This document shows positions 23,111 to 35,084 of a stretch of DNA of 64,000 nt, piece after piece. Made by a program: the position numbers and the translations under genes. The notes under the pieces are model-generated. The model did no database searches, was not told the DNA's origin, and saw nothing but the letters and a program-made list of their open reading frames with translations. This stretch comes from Paraescarpia echinospica (taxonomy: Eukaryota; Annelida; Polychaeta; Sabellida; Siboglinidae). Position 1 is the stretch's first letter, and the number at the start of each line of letters is the position of its first letter. The stretch is from NCBI GenBank assembly GCA_020002185.1, contig CM034538.1:4060773-4124772 (forward strand), given 5' to 3'.

Positions 23111-26100
23111 TCAATGCGCCAGTGTGGGAGGAAGCTTGGGAAATCTCTGGTTGACTTCCTCAGTACCTGAACAGGTAACAAGTATTCTAGTTACTGATAC
23201 GAAACAACTACACACTATAATTAAACACGTTATCATAAAATAATCTGTACATTCACCATTAATATAGCACCACAATATCTTGTTCAGTGACATTTTTATG
23301 CATGTAGTTGTGTACATTAACCCTCACCTCCCTGTCATAGAGCCTCCACTGTGTCCCGGAGACATCACACAGACACATCAAGCCTCTTTGGCCAATCCAA
23401 CTCTACCTCCTGCAACCAACAACCGTGGGTTAAGGATTGTTACTGGTTTTAGGGTTCCATTGTTCATAAAATCACACACTTTTTTGCAATTGGTCGTACA
23501 TCCGCCAATCAGTTGAGAATATTTTATGTAACTTAACTGCTCACATTTACGTCATAACAAGCATGGCGCAGGAATAGTGTAGGAAACTGACTTCTGCGTC
23601 TGTGTGTATCTTGTGCCATCCACAAAATGGGCATTTTTGTAATGAAGTTGTCCAAGCTTTGAATCATCTTGATTTGAACCCAGATTCCACTGAGTCAGAT
23701 CTTCTAACCACTCCACAACGACCTGACACCATGCCCCCCTCCCGTACAGTGATTAGTTTTCACAGGTCACTCCACAATAAGCAGGAGAGAAAATCTATCC
23801 TAGTGACCTCATCCCATTTTTGGCAGATCAAAACATCTCACTCTTAGACCATATCAGTTATTTGGAATACGTCATAAATACACAGTGACATAGATTGATA
23901 TAGTGACACCGACTCTCATTGTGACATTGAGCAGTATTATCAGTAATGATGACAGACCTCAACGTTGAGTTCCAGGATGTCGCAGTCTGTCTGCAGTATT
24001 TCCCCCACACACGGCCTTGTCCGGCCAAAGTCTCCGTGCACAAACTCCTTTATGTACCTGGTGACAGTCAAGGAATCACCATCACACAGTCACTGCTGCT
24101 ACCGTCATCACAACAACATTTAACTACTCATTAAGTTATCATCAACACCTGGCTTATAATAGTTGTCATCAACACCTGGCTCCTAGAGTTCTCGTCAACA
24201 CCCGATTCTTATAGCTGTCATCAACACTTGAATCCTAGCATTGCCATCAACCTGATTCCTAGAGTTGTCATCAACACCTGACACCTAGAGTTGTCATCAA
24301 CTCCCTTACTCCTAAAGTCGTCTTCAACAATCATGTTAGTATTAGCAGTAGCAATAACGAGATAAGTAAATTGTGCAGCATTGTGACTTGCACTGTCAGG
24401 ATACGTTCCGGCCTGAGTGGACAGTTGAAGGCGGAAATGATGTGGGTCGAGCAACTCGGCAGACATCTTGTATACACATTTTTCCCGGACACCTTGAGGG
24501 CGCCTGAAACAGACATCACATGACACAGACAGCATGACACAAAACCTCCTTACAAATACTTATCAACAAAATGTTTGTGATGAGCAAAACGTCAGTGGCT
24601 TTTTAAGTGGCAAGGTGTTCTTATAGTTTTATTTATTAAACCCTGACTGCCACAAATGGATTTTATTGTAAACATACAAAATAAAATGTTCTCTTTGGTA
24701 AAGAGAAATACGGTGTACTTGAACTTAGACATGTATGGCACTATGTGACATATGGCACTTTATGTCGGCACTATATACCATGTGGCAGTATGATCAGATA
24801 CATGGCACTATGTGACACATGGCACTATATGCCATGTGGCACTATGTGACACATGGCACTATACACCATGTGGCACTACGAGACAAGAAGTCAGACCCAC
24901 CGGTGGAGGACTCTGATTGGTGTCTTTTGCTGCACTGTCAAGTCCTGCAGACGACAGCAACAGTCAACAGAAGTGGACATATTATTCAACAGTAACAACA
25001 TATTCAAAGTGTTTTATACAGCGTTCAAAATTACCACCAGTCAGACGCCCTGAGACTATCAATTTTTACCAACACCAACAACTTATCCAGAGACCATCAA
25101 CTTTTCCGGAGCCTGTCAACTTTCAAAAAGTGCTTGCCCACATAACTGCCATTTATTCAACAAATACTGTATATTACTTAAAACAAATAATTGGGTCTTT
25201 TTATACTTTACTATATTCTCATATGTGAATAAAGTGATAGTTCTTCATTTCTACTTAAAACACTGAGAGATACACATTATGTTTATATTTTAGGTTAATA
25301 TGTGGACCTCCACTTTTGAGTGGGACCACCAACTTGCAGTCAAAGGTGCTGGTGACCATCACTGTTTCAGTTCAGGTGTAGAAGACTGGTTTTAAGAGTG
25401 AATGGTTCACCTTGATACATTCCAACTTCTTCAAAAGGTCTGGTGTTAATGTTGCCTGTGCCCAACATAGGGCAGAGTAGGATTTAGTTTTCAGCATCTC
25501 TCCCTCCTTCAGCATGTTGGTTTCTTCCCTAAACAACAAGTGACATAGAAACTAAACAACAAACAAGAGGTGTCCTTGTATATATTGACAAAGAAACTAA
25601 ACAACAAACCAGGTAATCCAGTTAACAACCATGTAGGTAGGTAGCAACCACACACATAACAACCAACAGGTAGCAACCACACACATAACAACCAACAGGT
25701 AACAACCACACACATAACAACCAACAGGTAACAACCACACACATAACAACCAACAGGTAACAACCACACACATAACAACCAACAGGTAGCAACCACACAG
25801 ACAAAAATCACTAAAGGTAATAATCACACAGGTAAAAACCATACTAGTAACAACCATACAGGTAACAACCAACAGGTAACAACCATACAGGTAACAACCA
25901 CACAGGGAACAACCAAGCAAATAACAACCACACAGGTAACAACCACGCAGGTAACAACCACACAGGTAACAACCATGCAGGTAACAACCATATAGGTAAC
26001 TGACCGTGTGACTATTTGCAGGTCCCTCACAGCTATCTCTGTTGTACTGCTGTTAATTTCCTGTGAACACACACCGACACATTTAATTAACTTTCACTTT

Positions 26101-26757
26101 GCTGCATTAACAATACCTGAAGACTTTCTCCTTAGCACATAAGCATTCAAACTGTCCAACATTATTCTTGGCCAATGGACACAACATGTGCAAAAGTAGG
26201 TTCTAGACTTATATGGGAAAATAGTTTATTTTCTATGCTCTGAATCCAGTAAAATATGTTATTTAATGTTATTCTATACGAGACTTTGAAATCCCAACCG
26301 AGTATTCATTAAACAATGTTGGCATCACACGACTACATTCTACTTCTGTTTGCTGTTCCTGTCTACATCCCTAGCGTTGCTGTCCCACCTTCTGTACTCT
26401 TTCCAGTTCCTCCGTCCCAACGGTCACTCTGTGTGGATTCGTCATGTCCATTACAAATGGCCGACCTACAATACCACACATTGAATGACCATGTTTTAAG
26501 AGATTCTTTCAATCTCTCACAAATAGCCATCCTTTTAGAGTGAACGTCGTTATGTCCTTAGAGAGTGAACAATTTTTATATTATGTCAGATTATTCATTC
26601 AATTTGTCATAAATTGCCATCCTAATATACCAAACAGGGAATGACTCAACTAGGGCTCCCATGATAGCGGCATATAATTGTCTTAATGGGAGCCTCCCTG
26701 ACCTTACAATGATTTTTATATTGTAGTTTATGTACTTATGATGGTCAAAATAAATAC

Positions 26758-26812
<55 letters not shown>

Positions 26813-29800
26813 AAGGGGTGATGAAAAATACCAGCAACAATGAAGATAACGTCTGGCTTCAGTGGGTCACAATTGGCCATAACATAACAATAGCACTCTG
26901 ACAGCTCTGGTGTAAGGGCAAATGGCAAGACTGATAGTTCTTGATGTTAAGGCAAATAGGAAAACTAGTTAACTTGACAAACTAGTGAACAATGTGTGAG
27001 AACTCAACTGTACCTGTCCCTAACATCTTCACATCAACATCCTCACGACCTGAAGCACTGAATTTGTACTCTACAACAACAACAAAACATCTCCTTCAAG
27101 AATCCACATATCCAATGTCTCAGTCGTGCCAACAGTAAAACTAGTAGCCAGCTGGGTACAATGTCTTAGTTGTCCAAATAGTACAACTTGCAACATTTGG
27201 TTTATGTAGTGAACTAAAACAAGGCTACTTGGCACCAACCGTCAGCTCTGAAGAGGTTCTGGATCTTAGTGCAGACGAGTTCCTCAATGGACGACTCCGT
27301 CTTCCTGTTGCCATCAATGATCCACGGAGTCTGGCTGAGGGTGCGAGAGTACTTGTTGTAGCGACCTGGAACATTGGAGTAATTGTTGTAATGACCTGGA
27401 ACACTGGAGTGCTTGTTGTAAAGACCTGGAACATTGGAGTACTTGTTGTAAAGACCTGGAACATTGCAGTACTTGTTATTGCGATCTGGAACACTGGAGT
27501 GCTTGTTGTAATGACCTGGAACATTGGAGTACTTGTTGCAACGACCTGGAACATTCAGAATATTTTCCTTTTCACTCACAAAAACGCCCTCATCATAAAA
27601 CAAATAACTTTGTATCACCACTAACTGTTTGTTGGTTATGTGGTTTCTTGAAATAATATTGGTAGACTGAATTACATCATGAAAGTGGTGCTTCTGCACC
27701 CAGTTTCAATGTCAACTACCACCAGATAGTTGTCATGGTTACAATATGAAAGACGCTACTGCAATAAGTATCAAAGAAGACATTACCTGCGACAAAGAGA
27801 GCGTCGTGTTTACACCTGATGGAGACGCACTGACACGGCGCCTGCAGTCTCCTGGGGGGACACTGGTAGCAGCTGTCAGACGACACAATGTACAGTATTC
27901 AATCAAACCAATACATTTTACAAGTTTACACTAAACAACCACAGCTTACAACTGAAGTTTGAAATGAGTAAGACCAAGGTTAAGTATTTACATGGATACG
28001 CTACACTGTTGTTACAATACTCAAAGCGGTTCGTTATATCGTCATAAAATTTCATAAATCATTACAACCAAATATATATAAAAATAAATTTGTATAATTT
28101 CATATAATATTATGCTATTGTGATAACCCTTACGTCATCAAAATATTTATTCAACATCTGACTTCCCAACATCTAAATAATGCACGTCATCAGTTTTGTT
28201 GTTGTGTGCAGTGTTTATCTGTACGTTATAGAAGGTGGACAGATTCCTTAGAGAGAGTACCTTTTGAATGTGGCGTCTTCCATTCCACTGATGACCTGCG
28301 TCACTCGCATCTTGGTGAACACCTCTCTGTTCTACGACAGGACAGTCAACACATTACAGAGTAAGGTGGGTGTGTGTGTGTGTGTGTCTGTGTGCGTGTG
28401 TGGGTGTGTGTCTGTGTGCGTGTGTGTGTATGTGTGTGTGGATGTGTATGGGTGTGTGTGAGAGCATGTGTGTGCGTGTGTATGTGCCCGTGTGTGTCTG
28501 TGTATGTGTGTGTGAGAGCATGTGTGTGCACGCGTGTGTGAGTGTGCATGTGTGTGTGTGACTGTGCATTTGTGTACACGTGCGTGTGTGTGACTGAGTG
28601 CATATGTGTGGATGACTGTGTGTGCATGCATGCCTGTGTGTGCGTATATATGTGCAATTTTATTGTGCATTCATGTGTGATTGTAGAATATGTGCACGTG
28701 CGCATGTGTATGACTGTATGTTTGTGTGTATGTACATGCATGTGTGACAAAGTGTGTGACATGTTTGTGTGTATGTGTGTATGTGTGTTTGTGTGCGTGC
28801 GTGCGTGTGTGTGTGTGTGAGTACGTGTCTGTCTATCTGTCTGAGACCACCCACCTTGTGCTTCCTGAACTGGTCCGGGAACAAATCACATCTGAAATGC
28901 AACAAGTCAAAAGAACATCAATTACTCCATTTAACTGAGACATCTGTTACAAGACACCTACACTTTGATCCTTTCCAGGGATTGAGTGGCTCATTTCACG
29001 GGGCTCACTATAAAGACTCATTTACACTGGCTCACTTCCAGGGCCTAGTGACGGCTCATTTCAGAAATGTCTACGGTGTCTTCCTTCAAGCAAACAAACT
29101 ACATTGAAGCGTACATGGTCTGTGATCTGTGAACAACCACAAACAACTGGGTACTTTTGTTAAATGATCTCTGATAAAACATGCATAACTGTCATAACAT
29201 AAATAATGGTTAATAAACTGCAACAGAACCGTGCAAGACTTTAGAGCACCTGCGATTGGAATGAGAGCCCCAAGTGGACCTTTCTTCTGTTGCTGCTCTG
29301 GCAATTCAGTGGATATTTGTAAGTTTTCTGAGATGTGGCTTGGTAAGGGGTAACTGGGTAGGACTAACACCACAAACTGACAATACTCACAAGAAATGGC
29401 ACTCTCCAGCTGTGTCGGGATGTTCAAATGTCATGGCCACTTCAAAAGACGACTGAAAGAAACAAAACTGTTGATGAAACTTAACAACATGCTGGCTCTA
29501 GCCAAATAGCAAACTTCATTTATCAGTAAAAAAGAACAAAGTTTATAACTGAACTTTTGTGCAAACTTTGCAAAACAAGATTCACATGAATAAAAGTGGA
29601 GAAAACCATCAGCCTAATTTCAATGTCTCTTTCAAGTATTTTAGAATGATCTTAAGCATTCTCTGGTAAACACCTATAAGCTCTCAGGATTAACTATGTT
29701 CAACTATGTTACTTACACAACAGTGCAATACACTGGCTCACTCATATTGTTCCTGGCTTCCTGCACTGAAATTTGATGTCATTGTCCGCTGACAAAGTTA

Positions 29801-32800
29801 TCTTCACACTTCAGTTATAACCAAAATGGTATCGAGTATAAACCATCAAAGTGTCACAGATGCTGGGTAGCTATTTCAAGTTTGTCTGCCCTCTTATCCG
29901 CCCTACCCTTTGGTCAAGGGGAGCAGCGAGTTTCTCAACCAGGGTTGATCCATTGATCCACTTCCAGACGTCCTTCACCATCTTGATGTCCCCACGGTTG
30001 TCGGTGTACACCTCTCTACAATGACCACCAGTATATCATGTATCTATGTCAGTGTACACCTCTCTACAGTGACCACCAGTATGTCATGTATCTATGTCAG
30101 TGTACACTTCTCAGTCCTCTCTACAGCGACCACAAGTATGCCATATATCTATGTCAGTGTACACCTCTCTACAATGACCACCAGTACACCATGTATATAT
30201 GTCAGTGTACACCTCTCTACAGTGGCCACCAGTATATCATGTACCTATGTTAGTGTACACCTCTCAACAATGGAGACCACCAGTATGTCATGTACCTATG
30301 TCAGTGTACACCTCTCTACAGCGACCACCAATATGTCATGTACCTATGTCAGTGTGCACATCTCTACAGTGACAACCAGTATGTCATGTATCTATGTCAG
30401 TGTATTTTCAATAGGTTCAGTTAATTAAATCAGACAAAAAACTATAGTATTGACAACAGCTCTTTTGACTATAGCATTGTCAATATGTTCCATCAAGTTT
30501 CATACATAACATATCAGTTGATTGAGTTGATTGAGTCGAGTAAAATTCCGTTAATAAAGCTGTGTACACTCACGGTAGGAATTCCTTCAGCATGACCCAA
30601 ATAGCATGCTGAAAGACAACAAGTTATACAGTCGTACAACATTTTTAATACAATAATTGCAATGCTGATATATTTTATTCGCTATCAAATAAGAGTAATT
30701 TATAGTATTTTTTATTAGGCTAGTTTACACATAACCTATATTTGTATTATCTGCATTGCTTCAATTTTTTATATATAAATATGGTCCTTATTTGTATGTC
30801 CACTTGTTTAAATAAATTAATTGGCATTTGCTATTTAAAATTTCTCAAATATATGCAACAACTGTACATGAAATGCCTTGAAATAGACAGATTGGCTGCT
30901 TTGTGTCTGTGAAGTCACACCAATGACAAGCTTCTTCAATGGTGTTTCTGTTTCCTGGACTATGATACTAGATATGGTAAGTATCTCAAGAAACATTTTA
31001 TATTTTTTCCAAATCATATTTCAACTGACTCACTTAGTATTCATTGGCAGCTGATTAATTGAGTCTTCATTGGCAGATGACATTGGTCATGTGACATGAC
31101 CTGATACATTGAGTTTTCATTGGCAGCTGACATTGGTCATGTGACATGACCGTAGTGATGTCAGTCCATAGATAAAGGCTGAGTGAGTCGGATGAAATAT
31201 TCAGAGAGAATATAAAAAGTTTCTGGAGATGTAATTGGCATGCTTAATTATTATCTGTTAACAATACTAATGACAGAGAGAAATAAAAGATGACGAGGAA
31301 GAAGACATACTTCTCTGAGTAAAAGGGCAACAGGGAATGTGAGAGAACAGAAGAAATGACTGAACTCAAACTTCTCTGACTTCACTTTCTCAGAAATCTG
31401 AAAATAGAAGGTGCACAAGTCAGTGGCACAGCATTGTTGATTCTTCTGTAGGTTTAATGTGTTATATATCTGTTAGAATACACTGTGCATTGTATTTACA
31501 TAAAGTAATGGTAAGGTCAGTTCTGATATAGTGCTGTATCTGTTCCTTAGGACAGCTCAAAGCGCTTTACACTTTATTCCCTGGCCGACCTCTCAACTTT
31601 ACATTTTATTCCCTGGCCGACCTCTCAACTTTACATTTTATTCCCTGGCCGACCTCTCAACTTTACATTTTATTCCCTGGCCGACTTCTCAACTTCTCTG
31701 GGAACCATTCATCTATGCTGCAATTAATAAATGAAGACTATTCGTACATAAATATCCCCACCTCTATGTAGCCAGGTACTCATTTATACAGTTGAACTGG
31801 AGCAACATAGAATGAAAGAATTTGCTCAATGTTCGAAACTGCAGCACAGGATTCGAACCCGGGTTCTCTCGAGTGAGAATATGATGCTCTCAATTGAAAT
31901 CTGAAGTTACTTCAGGACCCACAACCAAACCCATGGTGGACAAGATCCTTGTTTTAAGGGACAACTAATGATGACTGACAAGACTCAGTAATCTGGTGGG
32001 GCAAATAATTGGTGGGAGGCAGGGCTGGGTTCAATTATGTAATTGTATTTGTAACTGATTACAGACAAATGCTGTAATTTAAATTTATTCTGGTTTTGGA
32101 ATTATTATGTAATTGTAATTGATTACTCTGTGTAATTGAAACAATTACATCAATTACAACACTTTCTGACATCACACACTTTGTCTAAAAATACTAAAAA
32201 ACAGTTGTCCCACAGCAAACCTTACAAAATACCAAATACCTAAATGGCGATAACCGTGTGTCAATCACATAACAGTGCTAATTATGGCAGTAGGTGAACT
32301 CTTGCAGAGTCTAGGACTATTGTTTGCTCAGCAGGTAGATTACCACCTGTCAGTGTCCACAGGACAATTCCCTTTGTTCTTTAGCCAGGCTGCAAGATGC
32401 CACTGTAAACTAGCTACACTAGTCATATGCCTGACATACACTGATGACTAGTTTACCACGCAACAGGAAGTCGAGATTTGACAGGATCCATTCCTGTCTT
32501 TTGGTAGTACGTTTCTTTGCACTTCCATTTTTGGGGAGCTTTATGTTTGGAATATTGTGTCGACATCAAATCGTTTGTTATTGGCCAACGCAATCGGAGA
32601 ATCTAGTTGCATCTTAATTAGCGCATACACTTGCAACTGGCAGTTGAGTTGCTTTACTGGGGCGCATACACTGACTACGCATTGTACTCCCGATTAATTT
32701 TTCAAATCGAATACGATGCCCTTAATTTGCACCGTAACGAGTTGCCCAATTAGGAATCGTAGTTGCATTACTGGCGTACACCGACAAAAAAATTCTTACG

Positions 32801-34110
32801 ATGTCTTCCAATATCTTCCGACAGTTGAGTTACCCCAAAATGGTAAACTAGTCATCAGTGTACGCCGGGCATTAGTCACAGTACTTCTCTACCGAGAGCA
32901 ACAAAGGCATTTCATTATGAATTTGTTGTCTTAATTTAACAAACAAAAGGATTATGTGGCCTTTTAATTACTTGCAATTATGAATGTTAACTAGAGGTTT
33001 CTGACTTGGAAATATGCCCCTTGAATGAAAAACTTTGTGGCTTCAATGTCATCAATGTGGAAAAAAACTTGTTTCAATAAGCAAATTATCTTTGCACCAT
33101 TTTATCAATTTAATTCAAATTGAGACAATTTCGTTTTCCATATTTCAGTCAATTCTACTTAATGATTCACCCAATCAACCCGATACCCATACATTGATCA
33201 CTTTTTTGGTAGGTTCCATTAATGCATCTGTAATTGTAACTGTAATTGAAAACGTAGTGGTGTAATTGTAATGACAAATTAAAAGTAATTGATTTGATTT
33301 TGTGTAATTGGACCCAGGCCTTATGGGAGGCTAAGTTTATTGCATGCTAGCGTCTCACACACACTGACCTTGTGAAGGAAGTCGACAGAGCAATGACCTT
33401 CCTGTAGCACACCAAGGCATGTGACACATACGCGACTGCCGCCAGCCGACACGTCATTGGCTGCGTCACCAGTTGACACATCCTTGGCTGCGTCACCAGT
33501 CGACACATCAATGGCTCCATCACCAGTTGACTCATCATTGGCTACGTCTCCAGTAGGAGTGACTCTGCCAGCCGAAACGTTCCTTCCTGTGGCATTCTTC
33601 AGTCTCTGCAGCCATCGCTCGAGCACCTGAGCAGAAAGCATCACAATTATTCTATAATTGTAATTATGAGTGTATTTCAAATACAAATACACTAAGTATT
33701 TTTTAACAATTGGATTTTGACTTCGACATAGTTCTGATGCCATGAATAATGAAACTAATACTGATGATACTAAGCAGAGAGACAATCAGACAGACAATAT
33801 AATCTGCCTGGACTGCTGATTAAAGGAATATGTGTCTTTAAAAGGATACTTTGAGTAGACATAGAGTTCCTACATTGCAAGACTAAGACTTCCTACATTG
33901 CAAAGCAGTCTGGAGTTTGTACGTTGCGAGGCAGTCTGTACACTTAGAGTTCCTACATTGCGAGGCAGTCTATACACTTAGAGTTTGTACATTGCGAGGC
34001 AGTCTGTAGGTATCTTGGTTCCTCTCTCCCAGGAAGCGAAGCACGCAGTGCACACAACAGCCCCAGTTGGAGAGTGCTGCAGCCACCGGGGCTCTCTCTT
34101 CATCTTCCAT
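23111..34110 (-). CDS. PUS10: tRNA pseudouridine synthase Pus10, 18 exons
   Basis: Pus10 isomerises uridines 54/55 of tRNA and also aids microRNA processing. On -, coding exons are 34110-33991, 33626-33369, 31397-31311, 30608-30574, 30015-29907, 29452-29391, 28891-28855, 28331-28261, 27872-27787, 27365-27240, 27049-27014, 26465-26389, 26060-26005, 25528-25411, 24944-24901, 24503-24405, 24057-23958 and 23158-23111. All have GT-AG introns and matching phases: 522 residues against 529 in human. Zinc-site cysteines are C19-x2-C22 and C107-x2-C110. The catalytic motif QTPWIIDG puts the Asp at 306, with the same spacing after GRYNKYSR as human. Later blocks include [23 protein letters not shown] and [15 protein letters not shown]. 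Exon 2 holds a 9-residue coding repeat. The last acceptor is ambiguous (23158 or 23166); 23158 keeps phase and alignment. An untranslated exon probably precedes, since an acceptor lies at 34116/34117. Confidence 0.95.
24124..24330. repeat. ~26-bp minisatellite in PUS10 intron 16
   Basis: About eight copies of a TGTCATCAACACCTGGCTCC-like unit, ending close to exon 16. It does not resemble the adjacent exons. Confidence 0.8.
24735..24890. repeat. imperfect CATGTGGCACTATGTGACA repeats in PUS10 intron 15
   Basis: Repeated TGGCACTAT words with dyad CATGGCAC/GTGCCATG character, ending about 10 bp from the exon 15 donor at 24900. Copies could fold into hairpins. Confidence 0.7.
25625..26003. repeat. 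14-29 bp minisatellite at the PUS10 exon 13 donor
   Basis: The unit on + is GGTAACAACCACACA with an alternating CATAACAACCAACA. Read on -, the array begins directly at the splice donor of exon 13 (CACG|GTCAGTTACC) and continues as GGTTGTTACCTGTGT repeats, so the donor-proximal intron is itself the array. Confidence 0.9.
26560..26756 (+). mobile_element. possible 3' end of a non-LTR element before a (CTGT)n tail
   Basis: Sequence ending GATGGTCAAAATAAATACTG precedes a perfect short tandem repeat, as LINE 3' ends often do. It holds AATAAA and no readable frame. Weak call. Confidence 0.35.
26757..26812. repeat. (CTGT)n microsatellite, about 14 units
   Basis: Uninterrupted CTGT tetranucleotides in PUS10 intron 11, likely polymorphic. 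Confidence 0.95.
27366..27555. repeat. 30-bp minisatellite copied from the PUS10 exon 10 acceptor and exon start
   Basis: Six complete upstream copies plus a partial. On - each holds a TCCAG acceptor followed by a version of the exon 10 start (GTCGCTACAACAAGTACTC, encoding RYNKYS). The unit is ten codons and the exon's frame stays open through all copies. Confidence 0.95.
28366..28830. repeat. long interrupted (GT)n tract in PUS10 intron 7
   Basis: About 460 bp of TG-rich dinucleotide repeat with CATG, CGTG and TATG interruptions. On - it is the (CA)n stretch just upstream of the exon 8 acceptor at 28332. Cys/Val- and His/Thr-rich frames here are artefacts. Confidence 0.95.
30016..30415. repeat. 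~48-bp minisatellite copied from the PUS10 exon 5 acceptor
   Basis: About nine copies. On - each contains TGTAGAGAGGTGTACACTGA, almost the true junction TGTAG|AGAGGTGTACACCGA of exon 5. Decoy copies read into an in-frame TGA after about eight codons. Confidence 0.93.
31512..31895 (-). mobile_element. second copy of the tRNA-derived SINE, with an internal 30-bp tandem expansion
   Basis: Shares AGCGCTTTACACTTTATTCC, GCAATTAAT, AGCCAGGTACTCAT and CAGGATTCGA with the copy at 18127-18437. The B box on - is GGGTTCGAATCC. The left part holds four copies of CATTTTATTCCCTGGCCGAC plus CTCTCAACTTTA, absent in the other copy. The tRNA head is cut short or decayed near 31900. Confidence 0.7.
32020..33322. 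mobile_element. hAT-like non-autonomous DNA transposon
   Basis: The left end CAGGGCTGGGTTCAATTATG and the right end (TAATTGGACCCAGGCCTT) are inverted copies, both followed inward by TAATTG-rich subterminal repeats, a familiar hAT pattern. Flanks GTGGGAGG (32012-32019) and ATGGGAGG (33323-33330) fit an 8-bp target duplication with one change. No transposase frame; another element is nested inside. It lies in PUS10 intron 2. Confidence 0.75.
32429..32873. mobile_element. inverted-repeat element nested in the hAT-like element
   Basis: The left arm contains CATACACTGATGACTAGTTT and ACCA. The right arm contains its inverse, TGGTAAACTAGTCATCAGTG, then TACGCCGGGCA. Arms are about 31 bp. The target duplication is unclear and there is no coding capacity. 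Confidence 0.6.
33436..33545 (-). repeat. PUS10: 27-bp coding minisatellite in PUS10 exon 2
   Basis: Three to four copies of a nine-residue unit, VSTGDAAKD, with variants ESTGDGAID and VSTGDAAND, in the linker between the first and second CxxC pairs (about residues 66-100). Human PUS10 has a non-repetitive linker there. Confidence 0.88.
33870..34007. repeat. repeats copied from the PUS10 exon 1 donor
   Basis: On - the true junction reads CAGACTGCCTCGCAAT|GTAC. Three or more downstream copies keep CAGACTGCCTCGCAATGTAG or CAGACTGCTTTGCAATGTAG, with AACTCTAAGTGTA between them, so the exon end and donor are tandemly duplicated into intron 1. Confidence 0.88.
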
Positions 34111-35060
34111 CAAAGTCTGCAAAGAGAATGGTATGTGTTGGATTGTTAGTCACGCTAATGACCCATGCATCATGACACGTGTTTATAAAACATGCTTTTC
34201 ATGTATGGCTCATTCACAATGGCTTTAGTTATTTCGATTATTAGTTATTATTTGACACAAACAATATGGTGTTTGCATCTATGAAGTTGGCAGTGTTTGA
34301 TGCATTCCACTGTCATCAGTTGAGACAGGTCATCGGCATAAGATACTCTCAGTGAATCTCCAATAACACCCTCTACCACAAGTGCAGGTGGGATCCACTG
34401 TGCCTGTCTTCCACCACAGCTCGTTGTATAGTCTGATATCAATAGAAAAATAGTTGACACCCTGTAATATAGCTGGCAGGCGAGGCCAACTTTGAACAGT
34501 ATTACCAATTACCTCTCAACAAAGTCAAAGATATATGCAGTCAGTCAGCAAGTATCTTCGCAGCCAGCAACACTTCGAATGGCTGAGGTCACATGACCGA
34601 AGCCAATGGAAAACAGCATTTTAGAAGCAGCACAGGCAAAACTGTCATCACGAGTGTTGTGAGGCATGCAAAAGTTTGATCAGTCTTGTCTTCATTAAAA
34701 AATTACACGTCTGAAAATATAATTTAAAAGTCTACAAAAATATTATTAATAAAATGTCATGCCTGTTATAAGAACAATTTGGATTTCATTGTTACAAAGT
34801 TATTCTACTATTCTTCTAATACCTCAATGCATTAATTCCATCATTTTATATCATTCTAAGCAAGTTTATAACATTACAAAAATATTGCATCTTGGCACAT
34901 TTTTTATCCCAAATAGTGTTGCACTTTACATCAACATGTACATTTGCTGTTATATCGCACATTTCAGGTGTGGCATGCAGACTGGCACAAACCGGATTGC
35001 TATTTGGGACTCAAAAGTGTCATAACATATGATAAGTTGCGAAACTCAACTCATCCTAAC
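34111..35060. other. spacer upstream of PUS10 with a small MITE fragment
   Basis: Around 34945-35025, CATTTCAGGTGTGGCATGCA and GCACAAACCGGATTGCTATT resemble the inner arm of the element at 17872-18618 (GTGCAAACCGGGTCACTATT). Otherwise AT-rich; an upstream untranslated PUS10 exon may lie here but I cannot place it. Confidence 0.45.
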
Positions 35061-35084
35061 GGCAGAAGACTACAACGGAACTGG

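Noticed and set aside
27014..27057. Upstream acceptor TTCAG|TGCTTCAG for PUS10 exon 11
   Set aside because: It breaks the phase from exon 10; the inner acceptor CTTCAG|GTCGTGAGG keeps GREDVDV in frame.
28332..28820. His/Thr- and Cys/Val-rich frames
   Set aside because: They are translations of an interrupted GT/CA microsatellite.
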